DNA of 64,000 bases, from assembly GCA_965221985.1 (NCBI GenBank), contig OZ244928.1, positions 310,001 through 374,000 on the forward strand, written 5' to 3'. The stretch comes from J054 sp965221985 (GTDB lineage: Bacteria; Pseudomonadota; Gammaproteobacteria; Steroidobacterales; GCA-2729495). The position numbers and the translations under genes are program-made. Below are positions 25,531 to 33,439 of the stretch, in pieces (the stretch's first letter is position 1; each line of letters starts with the position of its first letter). The notes below the pieces were generated by a model that saw only the letters and a program-made list of their open reading frames with translations, searched no databases and had not been told where the DNA came from.

Positions 25531-26910
25531 TTAGACGCTGACGCGGAGCAGACTGCCACCCAAAGAACTTTCCGAAATTTCCAAGCTGCCGCCATAGACT
25601 TCAGCGACGATACCCCGAACCATGGCCAGGCCGATGCCCTGACCCGGGATTCGTGCATCGGCGCGTACGCCACGACTAAGCACTTCCGCGCGCTGAGATT
25701 CGGCAATGCCCGGTCCATCATCTTCGACAACTAACATGAAGGTTAAGCCCCGCTTGCCAGCTTTTTCGTTGTGCGCGCGCAAACGCACTTGACTGTTCGC
25801 CCATTTGCAGGCGTTGTCACAAAGATTGCCTAGAATTTCTGATAGATCCCCGGGATCTCCGTAAAAAATCGTCCCGGGCTCTACCTGCCAATCGAAACGC
25901 AAGTTGCGGTCCCGGTAAATTTTCTCTAGCGCCGATTTAACTCGGGCGGCCTCATCAACCACGGAAACAGGATTCGCCAAGGGAGAATGCCCAGATACCG
26001 CGGCTCGTTGCAATTGATACTCGATGGTTTCATCAATGCGGTTGAGCTGGTCAAGCAGTTCGGTTTTTTGTGGTTCTAGCAATGCCTCCGCGGTACTGGA
26101 ACGCAGCACCGCGGCCGGGGTTTTTAAGCTATGGGCCAAATCGCCCAGGGAATCTCGATAGCGTTGTAAACGTCGCCGGTTGCTGAGAATCATCGCGTTT
26201 AGATTCTCGGTCAAGGGTGCTAATTCGCTGGGATAGCCATCACCCAGCTGGCGCTGACGACCGGCTTCTACTTCGCCCAACTCGCCCGCGACACGCCGCA
26301 TGGGCGCCAAGCTCCAGCTCAACAAACCTGCCTGCACCAGCAAGAGCAAGAGGCCCGTGCCGCCCAACCACAAACTCAAGGTATGTCGAAAAGCGTCAAC
26401 CTGGACGTCAAGTCCCGATCGATTTTGAGCGGCTTGAAATACCAACACTCGCTCCAGCCCTGATTCAAGTTCCCAGTAAACCGGGTAGGACAAGGTAAGA
26501 ACGACCGCGCCCGTGCCATCATGATATTCGCCAAAGGTCGCCTGTCCGGGCTCGCCGGGACCTGGATAGGCTATTGGCTCCCCCACGCTGGATTCAGAAT
26601 GCCATAGGGTTTGACCGGAAATGTCCGCCACCGCGCCATAGACACCCGAATCGGGCACAAACAATTGCGGCTCCGCCAAGCGCCCAGACATATTGAAACC
26701 GCCGGACCCGTCTATTTCGGCGGCGCCCATCAACAGATAGCTCCGCGAGAGCAGTCGATCGTGCGCCAGCTCCGACACGCTGCTGCGAAATGCTCGATCA
26801 ACGGCGGCACCGGCAAGCAGTAGAAACACTGCCGCTATAAGCGTGATTGAGATTAGCAGACGCCGGCGCAGTGACCATTCGCGGGCGCCAGGCGACGCCA
26901 ACGCCGTCAC
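25531..26910 (-). CDS. Sensor histidine kinase (PhoQ-like)
   Basis: 459 residues. Two membrane helices (about 15-35 and 172-194) flank a periplasmic sensor of about 135 residues. A HAMP-type linker follows (LSWSALAPM-like, then EVEAGRQRQLGDGYPSELAPL). The phospho-acceptor H-box is GDLAHSLKTPAAVL. The ATPase domain has N (LGNLCDNACKWA), G1 (VVEDDGPGI) and G2 (GQGIGLAMVRGI) boxes. The start overlaps the regulator stop by 4 nt. The H-box and short sensor follow the PhoQ-type group, which often senses divalent cations or envelope-active cationic peptides. The signal here is inferred only. Confidence 0.93.
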   Translation of the reverse strand: MTALASPGAREWSLRRRLLISITLIAAVFLLLAGAAVDRAFRSSVSELAHDRLLSRSYLLMGAAEIDGSGGFNMSGRLAEPQLFVPDSGVYGAVADISGQTLWHSESSVGEPIAYPGPGEPGQATFGEYHDGTGAVVLTLSYPVYWELESGLERVLVFQAAQNRSGLDVQVDAFRHTLSLWLGGTGLLLLLVQAGLLSWSLAPMRRVAGELGEVEAGRQRQLGDGYPSELAPLTENLNAMILSNRRRLQRYRDSLGDLAHSLKTPAAVLRSSTAEALLEPQKTELLDQLNRIDETIEYQLQRAAVSGHSPLANPVSVVDEAARVKSALEKIYRDRNLRFDWQVEPGTIFYGDPGDLSEILGNLCDNACKWANSQVRLRAHNEKAGKRGLTFMLVVEDDGPGIAESQRAEVLSRGVRADARIPGQGIGLAMVRGIVAEVYGGSLEISESSLGGSLLRVSV

Positions 26911-27614
26911 GACCGGGCGCCCTGCCGTGAATGGGTTTCCGCCGGCGGCAAGCGCAAACGATAGCCTCTGCCGCGCAAAGTCTCTATGGGAAGCAGCTGG
27001 CGCTTTGGATCTAACTTGCGGCGCAGACGGCCCACTAGTACCTCGACGACATTGCTGTCGCGATCAGTATCTTCATCGTATAAATGTTCGGCAAGCTTGG
27101 TTTTGGAAAGAACTTCTCCCGCATGCAGCATGAAATGCTCCAGCAACCGATACTCGTAGGCGGTTAAGTCCACTTCCTGACCGTCGACTTCGACCGTTTG
27201 ACGAGCGGTGTCGATGGAAATATCGCCGGCGGCTAAAATCGTATTCGCCCACCCGCTGGAGCGCCTTACTAAGGCTCGCAAGCGAGCAATCACTTCTTCC
27301 ATATGAAACGGCTTAGACAAATAGTCGTCGGCACCCGTTTCCAATCCGGCTACTTTCTCATTCCAACGGCTACGGGCAGTCAAAATCAAAACCGGAAAGC
27401 CGTGGCCGGCCTCGCGCCAAAGGCGCAATACTTCCAAGCCATCCAAGTCGGGTAAACCTAAATCGAGCAGTGCCACGTCGACCGGATATTCGTTACCCAT
27501 AAACAGAGCCTCAGTACCTGTGCCCGTGGCATCCACCACGCAACCGGCTTTGCGCAAAGCCGCAGTCAACTGCTCACGTAGAGCAGTTTCATCTTCGACA
27601 ACTAGAACACGCAT
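26907..27614 (-). CDS. OmpR/PhoP-family response regulator
   Basis: 235 residues. The receiver domain has the acidic pair ED (residues 7-8), phospho-acceptor Asp51 in ALLDLGLPDLDG, and the T and K switch residues in LILTARS and YLSKPF. The C-terminal winged helix (VDLTAYEYRLLEHFMLHAGE and SNVVEVLVGRLRRKL) is of the OmpR type. The gene lies 21 bp after the PepSY gene and overlaps the kinase by 4 nt. Direct-repeat boxes in the 28557-28803 promoter region fit binding by this class, which suggests autoregulation. Confidence 0.95.
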   Translation of the reverse strand: MRVLVVEDETALREQLTAALRKAGCVVDATGTGTEALFMGNEYPVDVALLDLGLPDLDGLEVLRLWREAGHGFPVLILTARSRWNEKVAGLETGADDYLSKPFHMEEVIARLRALVRRSSGWANTILAAGDISIDTARQTVEVDGQEVDLTAYEYRLLEHFMLHAGEVLSKTKLAEHLYDEDTDRDSNVVEVLVGRLRRKLDPKRQLLPIETLRGRGYRLRLPPAETHSRQGARS

Positions 27615-27635
27615 GCTGGCTATCCTAGCTCGGTG

Positions 27636-27935
27636 CTAATTTAGTAGCCGGCCGCTTGTGGCATCGATACGTATAACGCGGACGCGTTCCGCCGCTACCA
27701 AGACTTTGACCCGGTAAACAGGACGTCCACCACCGTTCAGCTGTACCTTCAGTACTCGGCCACCGGTTGCATCGCGCGCGATGGCCGCAGCTTCGTCCCG
27801 GGAGATTTTTACTGCCGGCGCTTGGACGCGCTGAAATTGGGCACCCCGACTTTGAGCCTGTACTGGTAGCAAGGCGACAGACAAACACAAAATCAAGGCG
27901 CTGATCCAGGTAATGGCTTGTCGTTGGTACTTCAT
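27636..27935 (-). CDS. PepSY-domain exported protein
   Basis: 99 residues. A signal peptide (ISALILCLSVALLPVQAQS) is followed by a short PepSY domain with ISRDEAAAIARDATGGRVLKVQ and VYRVKVLVAAERVRVIRIDATSGRLL. PepSY proteins often accompany two-component systems and may inhibit proteases or sense the envelope state. It lies between the glycine-zipper gene (6 bp upstream) and the regulator (21 bp downstream), so it is probably part of the same operon. Confidence 0.9.
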   Translation of the reverse strand: MKYQRQAITWISALILCLSVALLPVQAQSRGAQFQRVQAPAVKISRDEAAAIARDATGGRVLKVQLNGGGRPVYRVKVLVAAERVRVIRIDATSGRLLN

Positions 27936-27941
27936 TGGCGC

Positions 27942-28556
27942 TTAGTGACGGTAATGTAGCTTGCGTGGTCGATAGTTCGGCGCAAATCGACGTGGGTGGT
28001 CATTATAGGTGACGGAGTCAACCCGAACACGGACACGGATCGTATTTCCGGGATCTACCTTGGTTTCTGTCACCATTTCGCGACCCTGATACAAGTAGGT
28101 GACCCGATAGCCGTCTATTCGCTCCTCGGTATGCACCACTTGCTCCAATTCACAGCGACGTTCCACGCTTGTATATGAAGACGACGGCACAGCCCGTTGA
28201 TGTGCGACATCCCGTCCCACGGAGGCCCCTAGCAAGGCCCCAGCAACGGTCATGGCCGTCCGGCCGCGACCACCACCGAATTGATTGCCGAGCACACCGC
28301 CGAGGATACCGCCCACGACTTTCGGTGTATGGGATTCGTATTGATTCGTGACATGGCGCACCGGCTCGTCCCAGCACACCTCACGCGGCGTGGTTATTTC
28401 CACGAGACGTAGACGCGGCTCAACATGCAGAACTTGGGCATCTACCCAAAAACTCTCCGCATGACGGCCACGTGCGTAGGGCCCCGCCCAAGTCACGGCA
28501 GGTAGCAGGATTACCAAAGCGACCAATACTCGGCATGTATTTCGTTTCGTCTTCAT
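27942..28556 (-). CDS. Glycine-zipper 2TM domain envelope protein
   Basis: 204 residues. A signal peptide (VLVALVILLPAVTWAGPYA) is followed by a beta-rich region. A 2TM glycine zipper comes next (VVGGILGGVLGNQFGGGRGR, then TVAGALLGASVGRDVA), and the C-terminal part is basic and Tyr-rich (YRVTYLYQGREMVTETK). The order matches the RcsF/SlyB-like glycine-zipper proteins that sit near the outer membrane. It is the first gene of the operon with PepSY, regulator and kinase. Its start lies 98 bp from a candidate PhoP-type box, so the regulator may control its own operon. Confidence 0.88.
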   Translation of the reverse strand: MKTKRNTCRVLVALVILLPAVTWAGPYARGRHAESFWVDAQVLHVEPRLRLVEITTPREVCWDEPVRHVTNQYESHTPKVVGGILGGVLGNQFGGGRGRTAMTVAGALLGASVGRDVAHQRAVPSSSYTSVERRCELEQVVHTEERIDGYRVTYLYQGREMVTETKVDPGNTIRVRVRVDSVTYNDHPRRFAPNYRPRKLHYRH

Positions 28557-28635
28557 CTTTCCAACCTCAAGCTTTCGCTATTCACCGGCCGTCGCCGCCG
28601 ATTTTCAATAGGCGGATTGACTGACCATGGGCGCT

Positions 28636-28670
28636 AGCCTAGCGGACAGCCGGTGAACGAAAGCTGAACC
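28636..28670 (-). promoter_or_regulatory. Candidate PhoP-type box and -10 for the two-component operon
   Basis: Read on the minus strand, GGTTCA-N5-CGTTCA (28670 to 28654) forms an 11-bp-period direct repeat. A -10-like hexamer TAGGCT lies at 28641-28636, exactly 12 bp downstream. This is the spacing known for PhoP-class activators that replace the -35 element. It faces the glycine-zipper/PepSY/regulator/kinase operon. The identity of the binding protein is inferred. Confidence 0.55.
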
Positions 28671-28721
28671 CTCTGGCGGTAGATTATGTTCACCGCACAG
28701 TTTTTGCCAAGACCTTGGTCA

Positions 28722-28756
28722 GGTTAAGCCGTGGTTCAGCATGACCTAGCTACATT
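28722..28756 (+). promoter_or_regulatory. Candidate PhoP-type box and -10 for the Arg/His-rich protein gene
   Basis: GGTTAA-N5-GGTTCA (28722-28738) is a direct repeat with 11-bp period, followed after 12 bp by TACATT (28751-28756), a plausible -10. It mirrors the box on the other strand at 28654-28670 and faces the gene starting at 28804. A GAGAGG ribosome site lies just before that ATG. Confidence 0.55.
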
Positions 28757-28803
28757 GGCTGCGAAGGCTGGGAAACAACCCGGCGGAACGAGAGGTTAGT
28801 CTC

Positions 28804-29190
28804 ATGAAAAACAAACTACTTGCAATGCTTGCGGCAAGCGCCCTACTACTGGGCACTGGGGCCACAGCCAACGCCGATGGTGGTCACGGACGACACGCCA
28901 AGCGCCATGATCCTTATGCCGGTCACTGGGCGCCAGGACGCAGTAAGTTTCGCGCCGGACACCGGCATGAGCGCCCCCGTGCCGCGCGTTGGCGCAAACA
29001 TCAACGCCGACATATCAGACAGGCTCGTCGTGAAGCCCGCCATGCTAGACGTCATTGGCGTCAGGCTCGCCGCCATGCGCACCGCCACGCTGCCAGAGGG
29101 CATCACTATGCGCGGCGCGGCGGAACCGCCGTGGAGGTTTGGCTAGACGGTGTACATCTTGGTTTCTACGACGATAAGTATTGGTACTAA
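28804..29190 (+). CDS. Arg/His-rich exported protein, 128 aa
   Basis: A signal peptide (LLAMLAASALLLGTGATANA) precedes a mature region of about 100 residues dominated by Arg, His and Ala, with arrays such as RRHIRQARREARHARRHWR (roughly residues 55-108). It ends in a hydrophobic strand with VEVWLDGVHLGFYDDKYWY. The mature part should be strongly basic at neutral pH and could bind metal through its histidines or bind anionic polymers. It is divergent from the two-component operon, with a matching PhoP-type box. A strong terminator follows. No known family is recognised beyond similarity in composition to RcnB-like periplasmic proteins. Confidence 0.8.
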   Translation: MKNKLLAMLAASALLLGTGATANADGGHGRHAKRHDPYAGHWAPGRSKFRAGHRHERPRAARWRKHQRRHIRQARREARHARRHWRQARRHAHRHAARGHHYARRGGTAVEVWLDGVHLGFYDDKYWY

Positions 29191-29235
29191 TCGCAAATGA
29201 TTCTGCGCGGCTTTATTGCCCAGCGTAGATTTGGT

Positions 29236-29265
29236 GGGGCCCACAGGGAAGTGGGCCCCTTTTTT
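29236..29265 (+). terminator. Rho-independent terminator
   Basis: GGGGCCCAC (29236-29244) pairs with GTGGGCCCC (29251-29259) over 9 bp with a 6-nt loop and is followed by six T. It ends the Arg/His-rich protein gene. Confidence 0.95.
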
Positions 29266-29279
29266 GATTGGCCTTTGGC

Positions 29280-30155
29280 CTAGCTTTCCGGCTTGCGAAA
29301 TTTCAAGGTAAAACGGTCGCTCTCACCGATAGCCAAATAATTCTCACGATCTTCTTCTTTCTTACGTAGGGTCGGCGGTAAAGTCCAAACGCCCGTATCG
29401 TAGTCTTTAGTATCCGCGGGATTTGCATTGATTTCGGACTTAGCTTCCAGCACAAAGCCGGCGGCTTCAGCCAAGGCAATGGCATAGTCCTCATTCACAT
29501 AGCCCGAGGCCGCTTTTGGGTCTTGCTCAACGGCAGGATCACCGCGATGTTCCACCACGCCCAATATGCCACCGGGCTTCAATGCACGATACATAACCGC
29601 AAACATATCCTCGGCCCAACCGCGAGGCATCCAATTGTGGATATTGCGAAAAGTAAGAACCATGTCCACAGAGGCCGGGGGCGCCACTTCCATCTTGTCG
29701 GGGGGCATCAACACGGTCATTTTGACATTGCCGTAAACCTCAGGATGGGCACTAAGCTTTTCCTGATAGCGCGCGACGCCAGCGCGGACAAATTCTGTCT
29801 CTGATTCCGGATCCCAATGCGCGGCATAGTATTGCCCCCTCTCATTGACGTAGGGCGCGATGACCTCCGTATACCATCCACCGGCGGGCCAAATCTCCAC
29901 TACATGGCTCTCTGAGGTAAGACCAAAAAACTCTAGTGTCTCCTCGGGATGGCGATAAACATCGCGCGCCCGATTTTCATCACTGCGATGATTGCCCGCT
30001 AGAGTGGCGGCCAAACTCCTATCACTGGCGGCCGCTGGTTCAGGCGCGGGGGCTTCGGAAGCAGCAGCTGGCGCCGCTGTTTTAGCTGGCTCCGGGCGAC
30101 CACAAGCCACGAGAATCATTGCGGCAACTACAAATATCAGATAAACCTTGTGCAT
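29280..30155 (-). CDS. Predicted class I methyltransferase-like lipoprotein
   Basis: The start is at the ATG at 30155 (GGAG 7 nt upstream), giving 291 residues. The N-terminus ends in a lipobox (AAMILVACG), followed by an Ala/Pro/Glu-rich linker to about residue 45. A SAM-methyltransferase-type domain follows: RHPEETLEFFGLTSESHVVEIWPAGGWYTE, DMVLTFRNIHNWMPRGW and ALKPGGILGVVEHRG. Motif I has P-A-G-G-W-Y rather than the standard G-x-G-x-G. A lipoprotein signal on a SAM-dependent fold is odd, because SAM is cytoplasmic; the protein may be an altered, non-methylating relative. It is the last gene of the minus-strand run 37436-29280. Confidence 0.8.
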   Translation of the reverse strand: MHKVYLIFVVAAMILVACGRPEPAKTAAPAAASEAPAPEPAAASDRSLAATLAGNHRSDENRARDVYRHPEETLEFFGLTSESHVVEIWPAGGWYTEVIAPYVNERGQYYAAHWDPESETEFVRAGVARYQEKLSAHPEVYGNVKMTVLMPPDKMEVAPPASVDMVLTFRNIHNWMPRGWAEDMFAVMYRALKPGGILGVVEHRGDPAVEQDPKAASGYVNEDYAIALAEAAGFVLEAKSEINANPADTKDYDTGVWTLPPTLRKKEEDRENYLAIGESDRFTLKFRKPES

Positions 30156-30237
30156 GACCAAACTCCGCCGGGCAGCTCATAAATTAGGAGCCTGCAGCTT
30201 AAAAGAAGCAGCCGGCGAATGCCAAGGATGTGGCCGC

Positions 30238-30891
30238 TTAGGCGAATGCAGAGCTGTGAATGTGGCTGAATTTATCGGGCTGGCACAGGCGCCAGAATTC
30301 GCGCAGTTCCCGGGTCATGGCGGGCTCAGGATGACCGGGCTCAAAGCGCTTTTCAAGACTGCGGCAGTAGCGCCGGGCGAAATTGGCTGCGCAAGCGTAG
30401 CGACGATGTTCATCAGCTTGCAGCCCGGGTTGAAATTCAAGCCGATTAAATAAGCGATGAAACAAACCATCCGCGAGTTCATTGTTGCGCTGACGGACAG
30501 ATAGAACCCGCGCGCAAACGTACTTGTCGATCTCCGCCTGTAACTCCATTTCCAGCAAGGTAACACTGCGATCGACCGTGGCATTCCAAGCCAAATAGAC
30601 AAAGTGGCTAACGCCTTCCAAGGCCATGCAAAAATCGCCAAGATTCTCATGCGCTAGATCCTCGACTGGATCACGTTCCGCAAGGCGGGATAGCAAGTCG
30701 TCATGTAGAAACAGAGCGAGATCAACGCAGTCGCCATCTTGGCGCACCAGCAATTTTTCATCACCTTCCCGCGCGCCTTCGGCCTCCCAGACTTTCAGCA
30801 GTATGGGATCCGTAATCGTGAAATCTCTAACGTCTTCAGCAAGGTCAACGCCGTAGATATCTGCAAGCAATCCTTGTAAGCCGTCAAGCAT
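30238..30891 (-). CDS. Unrecognised protein, 217 aa, beside the tail-sheath gene
   Basis: A soluble, acidic, alpha-helix-rich protein beginning MLDGLQGLLADIYGVDLAED. No signal peptide, membrane helix or motif that I can name is present. Recurrent features are an early acidic region (FLHDDLLSRLAERDPVEDLA), a Trp-containing stretch (HFVYLAWNATVDRSV) and a C-terminal Arg/Glu-rich half (FARRYCRSLEKRFEPG). It lies 104 bp after the 211-aa unknown gene, on the same strand as it and the tail-sheath homologue, so a joint role is possible. Function is unknown. Confidence 0.75.
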   Translation of the reverse strand: MLDGLQGLLADIYGVDLAEDVRDFTITDPILLKVWEAEGAREGDEKLLVRQDGDCVDLALFLHDDLLSRLAERDPVEDLAHENLGDFCMALEGVSHFVYLAWNATVDRSVTLLEMELQAEIDKYVCARVLSVRQRNNELADGLFHRLFNRLEFQPGLQADEHRRYACAANFARRYCRSLEKRFEPGHPEPAMTRELREFWRLCQPDKFSHIHSSAFA

Positions 30892-30995
30892 TGCCTATCC
30901 GGCGACTTCGCTAGCACGCCCAGTCATGCTCAGCGCCCTAGGGTGGCCATAGCAAGTGCTCCCGACATATTGCATCAGAACTGCCAATACTACTC

Positions 30996-31631
30996 TTAGT
31001 GAGAGTAGGTACCGCGGCCCTCGCCTATGGGATGCACGCCCATTTCCCGCAGCAGGCGGGCCGCGCGTGCGCTGCCAGTCTTAACCCACAACTCATAAAG
31101 GCGCAGGGCATCTTCATTGTTGGTGCCACGAGCCGAGTCGCGGACTTCATTGAGCACATCAACGACGTCGCCAAACTTAGCGCCCAATTCTGAAAACACA
31201 TCGCCGAAGATCTTGCCCCGCTTTGTACCTCGCAAGCTGCCAGCCAAGCTGTGATAAGCACCGCCGCCCATGCAGACGTAGTAGTCAAGATCCACGGCCG
31301 CGCGGCTTAAGTGATCCGCGAAGAACCCGGCCACGAATAACGCTACGTCACCCATGCGTTGTAGACCCTGGTTACGCTGTTCCTGTGTCGGCGCATCGCT
31401 GGCCTCCGCCAACATCAGCGCCAAAGGCGGCAATTGCGGGCCGTCCGGACCGGCCTCATAGAATTCTTCCGAGCGAGAAAAAAGCGTAAGCAGATTGACA
31501 ACGTAGTGGCTCGTCTGAGCATTCATGACAAACTGATTGCTTGCCATCGCAGCATCCAAGGAGTCGCGGAAAAATTCTTCCAGACTATAGACGGGTAATA
31601 ATCCCCCGGGCGCTTGCGCTTTCGTCGCCAT
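30996..31631 (-). CDS. Unrecognised protein, 211 aa, beside the tail-sheath gene
   Basis: A soluble, helical protein. GAGG lies 7 nt before its ATG. Conserved-looking stretches are FFRDSLDAAMASNQFVMN, VNLLTLFSRSEEFYE, the YVCMGGGAYHSLAGSL segment and the C-terminal WVKTGSARAARLLREMGVHP. No enzymatic motif is identified. It is the first gene downstream of the tail-sheath homologue on the same strand. A candidate class II CRP-type promoter (31735-31777) lies 104 bp upstream of its start, so it may head its own transcript with the 217-aa and methyltransferase-like genes. Confidence 0.78.
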   Translation of the reverse strand: MATKAQAPGGLLPVYSLEEFFRDSLDAAMASNQFVMNAQTSHYVVNLLTLFSRSEEFYEAGPDGPQLPPLALMLAEASDAPTQEQRNQGLQRMGDVALFVAGFFADHLSRAAVDLDYYVCMGGGAYHSLAGSLRGTKRGKIFGDVFSELGAKFGDVVDVLNEVRDSARGTNNEDALRLYELWVKTGSARAARLLREMGVHPIGEGRGTYSH

Positions 31632-31734
31632 AGCTAGTCCTCGGTGTCAGGCCAAATAGTTGAGCGCCGAGCTAAGAAAGCGAAACAGCATCGTTCACCA
31701 TTGGGCCAATAGCGAAAATGAATTCTGTCTAGAT

Positions 31735-31777
31735 GTTATAGCTGGCCAGAGGAAGCCACAATGTGACTCAGATCACG
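31735..31777 (-). promoter_or_regulatory. Candidate class II CRP/Vfr-type promoter
   Basis: On the minus strand CGTGA-N6-TCACA (31777 to 31762) closely fits the CRP consensus TGTGA-N6-TCACA. The -10-like hexamer TATAAC is at 31740-31735. The 21 bp between them place the site centre near -41.5, the class II CRP arrangement. It faces the 211-aa unknown gene. The binding protein is inferred. Confidence 0.5.
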
Positions 31778-31845
31778 CTAGCACCATACGCTAATGATGT
31801 ATTTCAGTTTCTGTGGAGCGTTACGAATTGACGCGCAAGCAAAGA

Positions 31846-33360
31846 CTAACTTGCCAGCGCCAGCACAGGTTGCCAGCCGAGTTCGCGAATCCTGTAGTTG
31901 GCAGGATTGTGGCAAATATGAAAGGCCAGAAATTCTCCCGGCCGCCGCACGGCAATACCCAGTTGCAGGGTAAGCTCATTGCTCTTTCCAGGCGCGGGAC
32001 AATGCAGGTACCAAGCCTCGTTATCTCGCTGGCCCACAAGCACACCACTGCGTCTTAAACGGGTCAAATAGTCTTGCAACTGCTCACGCAATTGCATTAA
32101 TGAATCAGGATCGTCCGCAAGAAACATCGCCCAACGGCTGCCGCGGGCCACGCCGCCCAGAACGCGCAGCGCCACCCGACGATAACTGAGCTTGTACCAC
32201 TCTGGCGATAGGCCGCCGGCTCGACCTAGGTCTACGCCCCCGCTTAGGCACAAGCGGCCTGTGCCCGCGGTACTGAGTGTATTGATACCTGCACGCTGCA
32301 AAGCCGCCGACTCCATCAATGTAAGACGCTGGGCGGGCTGTACTTGGCCCCGCAATCTAAGACTGTCGAAAGACAGTGCTTGTCGAGCGTCCGCAGCGAC
32401 AAGCGCACCGGCGATCATGCCGGCTGCACTGCCTCTGTTCACTTCGGGAAACCAAGTCAACACATTGGCACTGTTCAATCCGTGCTCATGCTGATCATCC
32501 AAAATGCTGTTTAGGGAGGTCCAATACTTGGGTGGGGACATCAATAACAGCGCATTGCGACGTCGACAATAACGCTCCGCCGCAAACACAGCCACAGGCC
32601 CCAGAGAATCCCCCGCGCGCGGCGGCAAAACGCAAAGCAAATCAACGCAGGGCACTTGCTCTAATGCATGTAGACCAGTGGCCTCTGTGATTGAACCGAT
32701 TAAGTCGTAATCAGATAGTTCCTGCGGCGACCCGCCGCCGCCTTCCGCGCTGACCCAGGCGCTACTAACATCGGCCGTCGGTCCGATGGTCGCGTCGGGG
32801 CGGCAGCCGGGACCATCGCCCACCAATCGCACGAGCTCCGAGCGATAGAGTTCGTAACCGACGAATTCAGGGCGCTGCGGATCGGCGGATACGCAGCGAT
32901 AGATTTCCTGTTCGGCCACAAATCCTTCGGCACCGGAATCTAGCCGGTGAATAACCAGATTAAATAGCTGGGTTTCATCATCACGAACCTGGTCATAGTC
33001 CACCGACGCACGCAAGTACTCTAGCGGTCCCGGGTGCAATGCTTCGAGTATGAGTTTGCTTTTTCCTGCCGGTAGCGCGATCCGCTTGCGCTGATCATCC
33101 CGGCAGACACGAACAACGACAGCTAAAGTGCCACCGTTATCAAAAAAACCGGTCAGATACTCTTCAAGCCGGCTGGTCTTATCTAAGGAGCCAAAGCGCT
33201 GCAAGTATTCCGCAACACTGCGCACTGCAACGGGAATATTGGCCGGACCACGCGGAGCGGGACCAACAAAAGCGGCCACGGTTTCGCGACGCAGGGGAAT
33301 AGGGTCGCCGGGTGGCGCCCCTTCAAGCACAAATATCCCGCTGCCGGAACCGTCAGACAA
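31846..33360 (-). CDS. Lone phage tail-sheath-family homologue
   Basis: 504 residues from a TTG at 33360; no ATG or GTG lies between it and the upstream in-frame stop, and AGGG lies 8 nt ahead. The N-terminus has the sheath signature ETVAAFVGPAPRGPANIP followed by VAEYLQRFGSLD and YLTGFFDNGGTLAVVVRV. The C-terminal domain is also sheath-like: NTLSTAGTGRLCLSGGVDLG, SYRRVALRVLGG, LQDYLTRLRRSGVLVG and NELTLQLGIAVRRPGEFLAF. The middle holds an insertion-like domain (DLLCVLPPRAGDSLG). No tube, baseplate, AAA+ or spike gene is nearby. Contractile particle assembly from this locus alone is not supported. The neighbouring unknown genes may be partners. Confidence 0.82.
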   Translation of the reverse strand: MSDGSGSGIFVLEGAPPGDPIPLRRETVAAFVGPAPRGPANIPVAVRSVAEYLQRFGSLDKTSRLEEYLTGFFDNGGTLAVVVRVCRDDQRKRIALPAGKSKLILEALHPGPLEYLRASVDYDQVRDDETQLFNLVIHRLDSGAEGFVAEQEIYRCVSADPQRPEFVGYELYRSELVRLVGDGPGCRPDATIGPTADVSSAWVSAEGGGGSPQELSDYDLIGSITEATGLHALEQVPCVDLLCVLPPRAGDSLGPVAVFAAERYCRRRNALLLMSPPKYWTSLNSILDDQHEHGLNSANVLTWFPEVNRGSAAGMIAGALVAADARQALSFDSLRLRGQVQPAQRLTLMESAALQRAGINTLSTAGTGRLCLSGGVDLGRAGGLSPEWYKLSYRRVALRVLGGVARGSRWAMFLADDPDSLMQLREQLQDYLTRLRRSGVLVGQRDNEAWYLHCPAPGKSNELTLQLGIAVRRPGEFLAFHICHNPANYRIRELGWQPVLALAS

Positions 33361-33439
33361 TGCGGCACCCTGCGAACAATAACCCTGGTGGAGATGTTAA
33401 CAGGGCCCGGCTATTGGGCCTAGTGGTTTTTCGGAGCGC

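Noticed and set aside
31846..33360. Prophage or contractile injection system
   Set aside because: Only the sheath homologue is present. No tube, baseplate, tail-fibre, AAA+, integrase or attachment site was found nearby, and both flanks are housekeeping genes.
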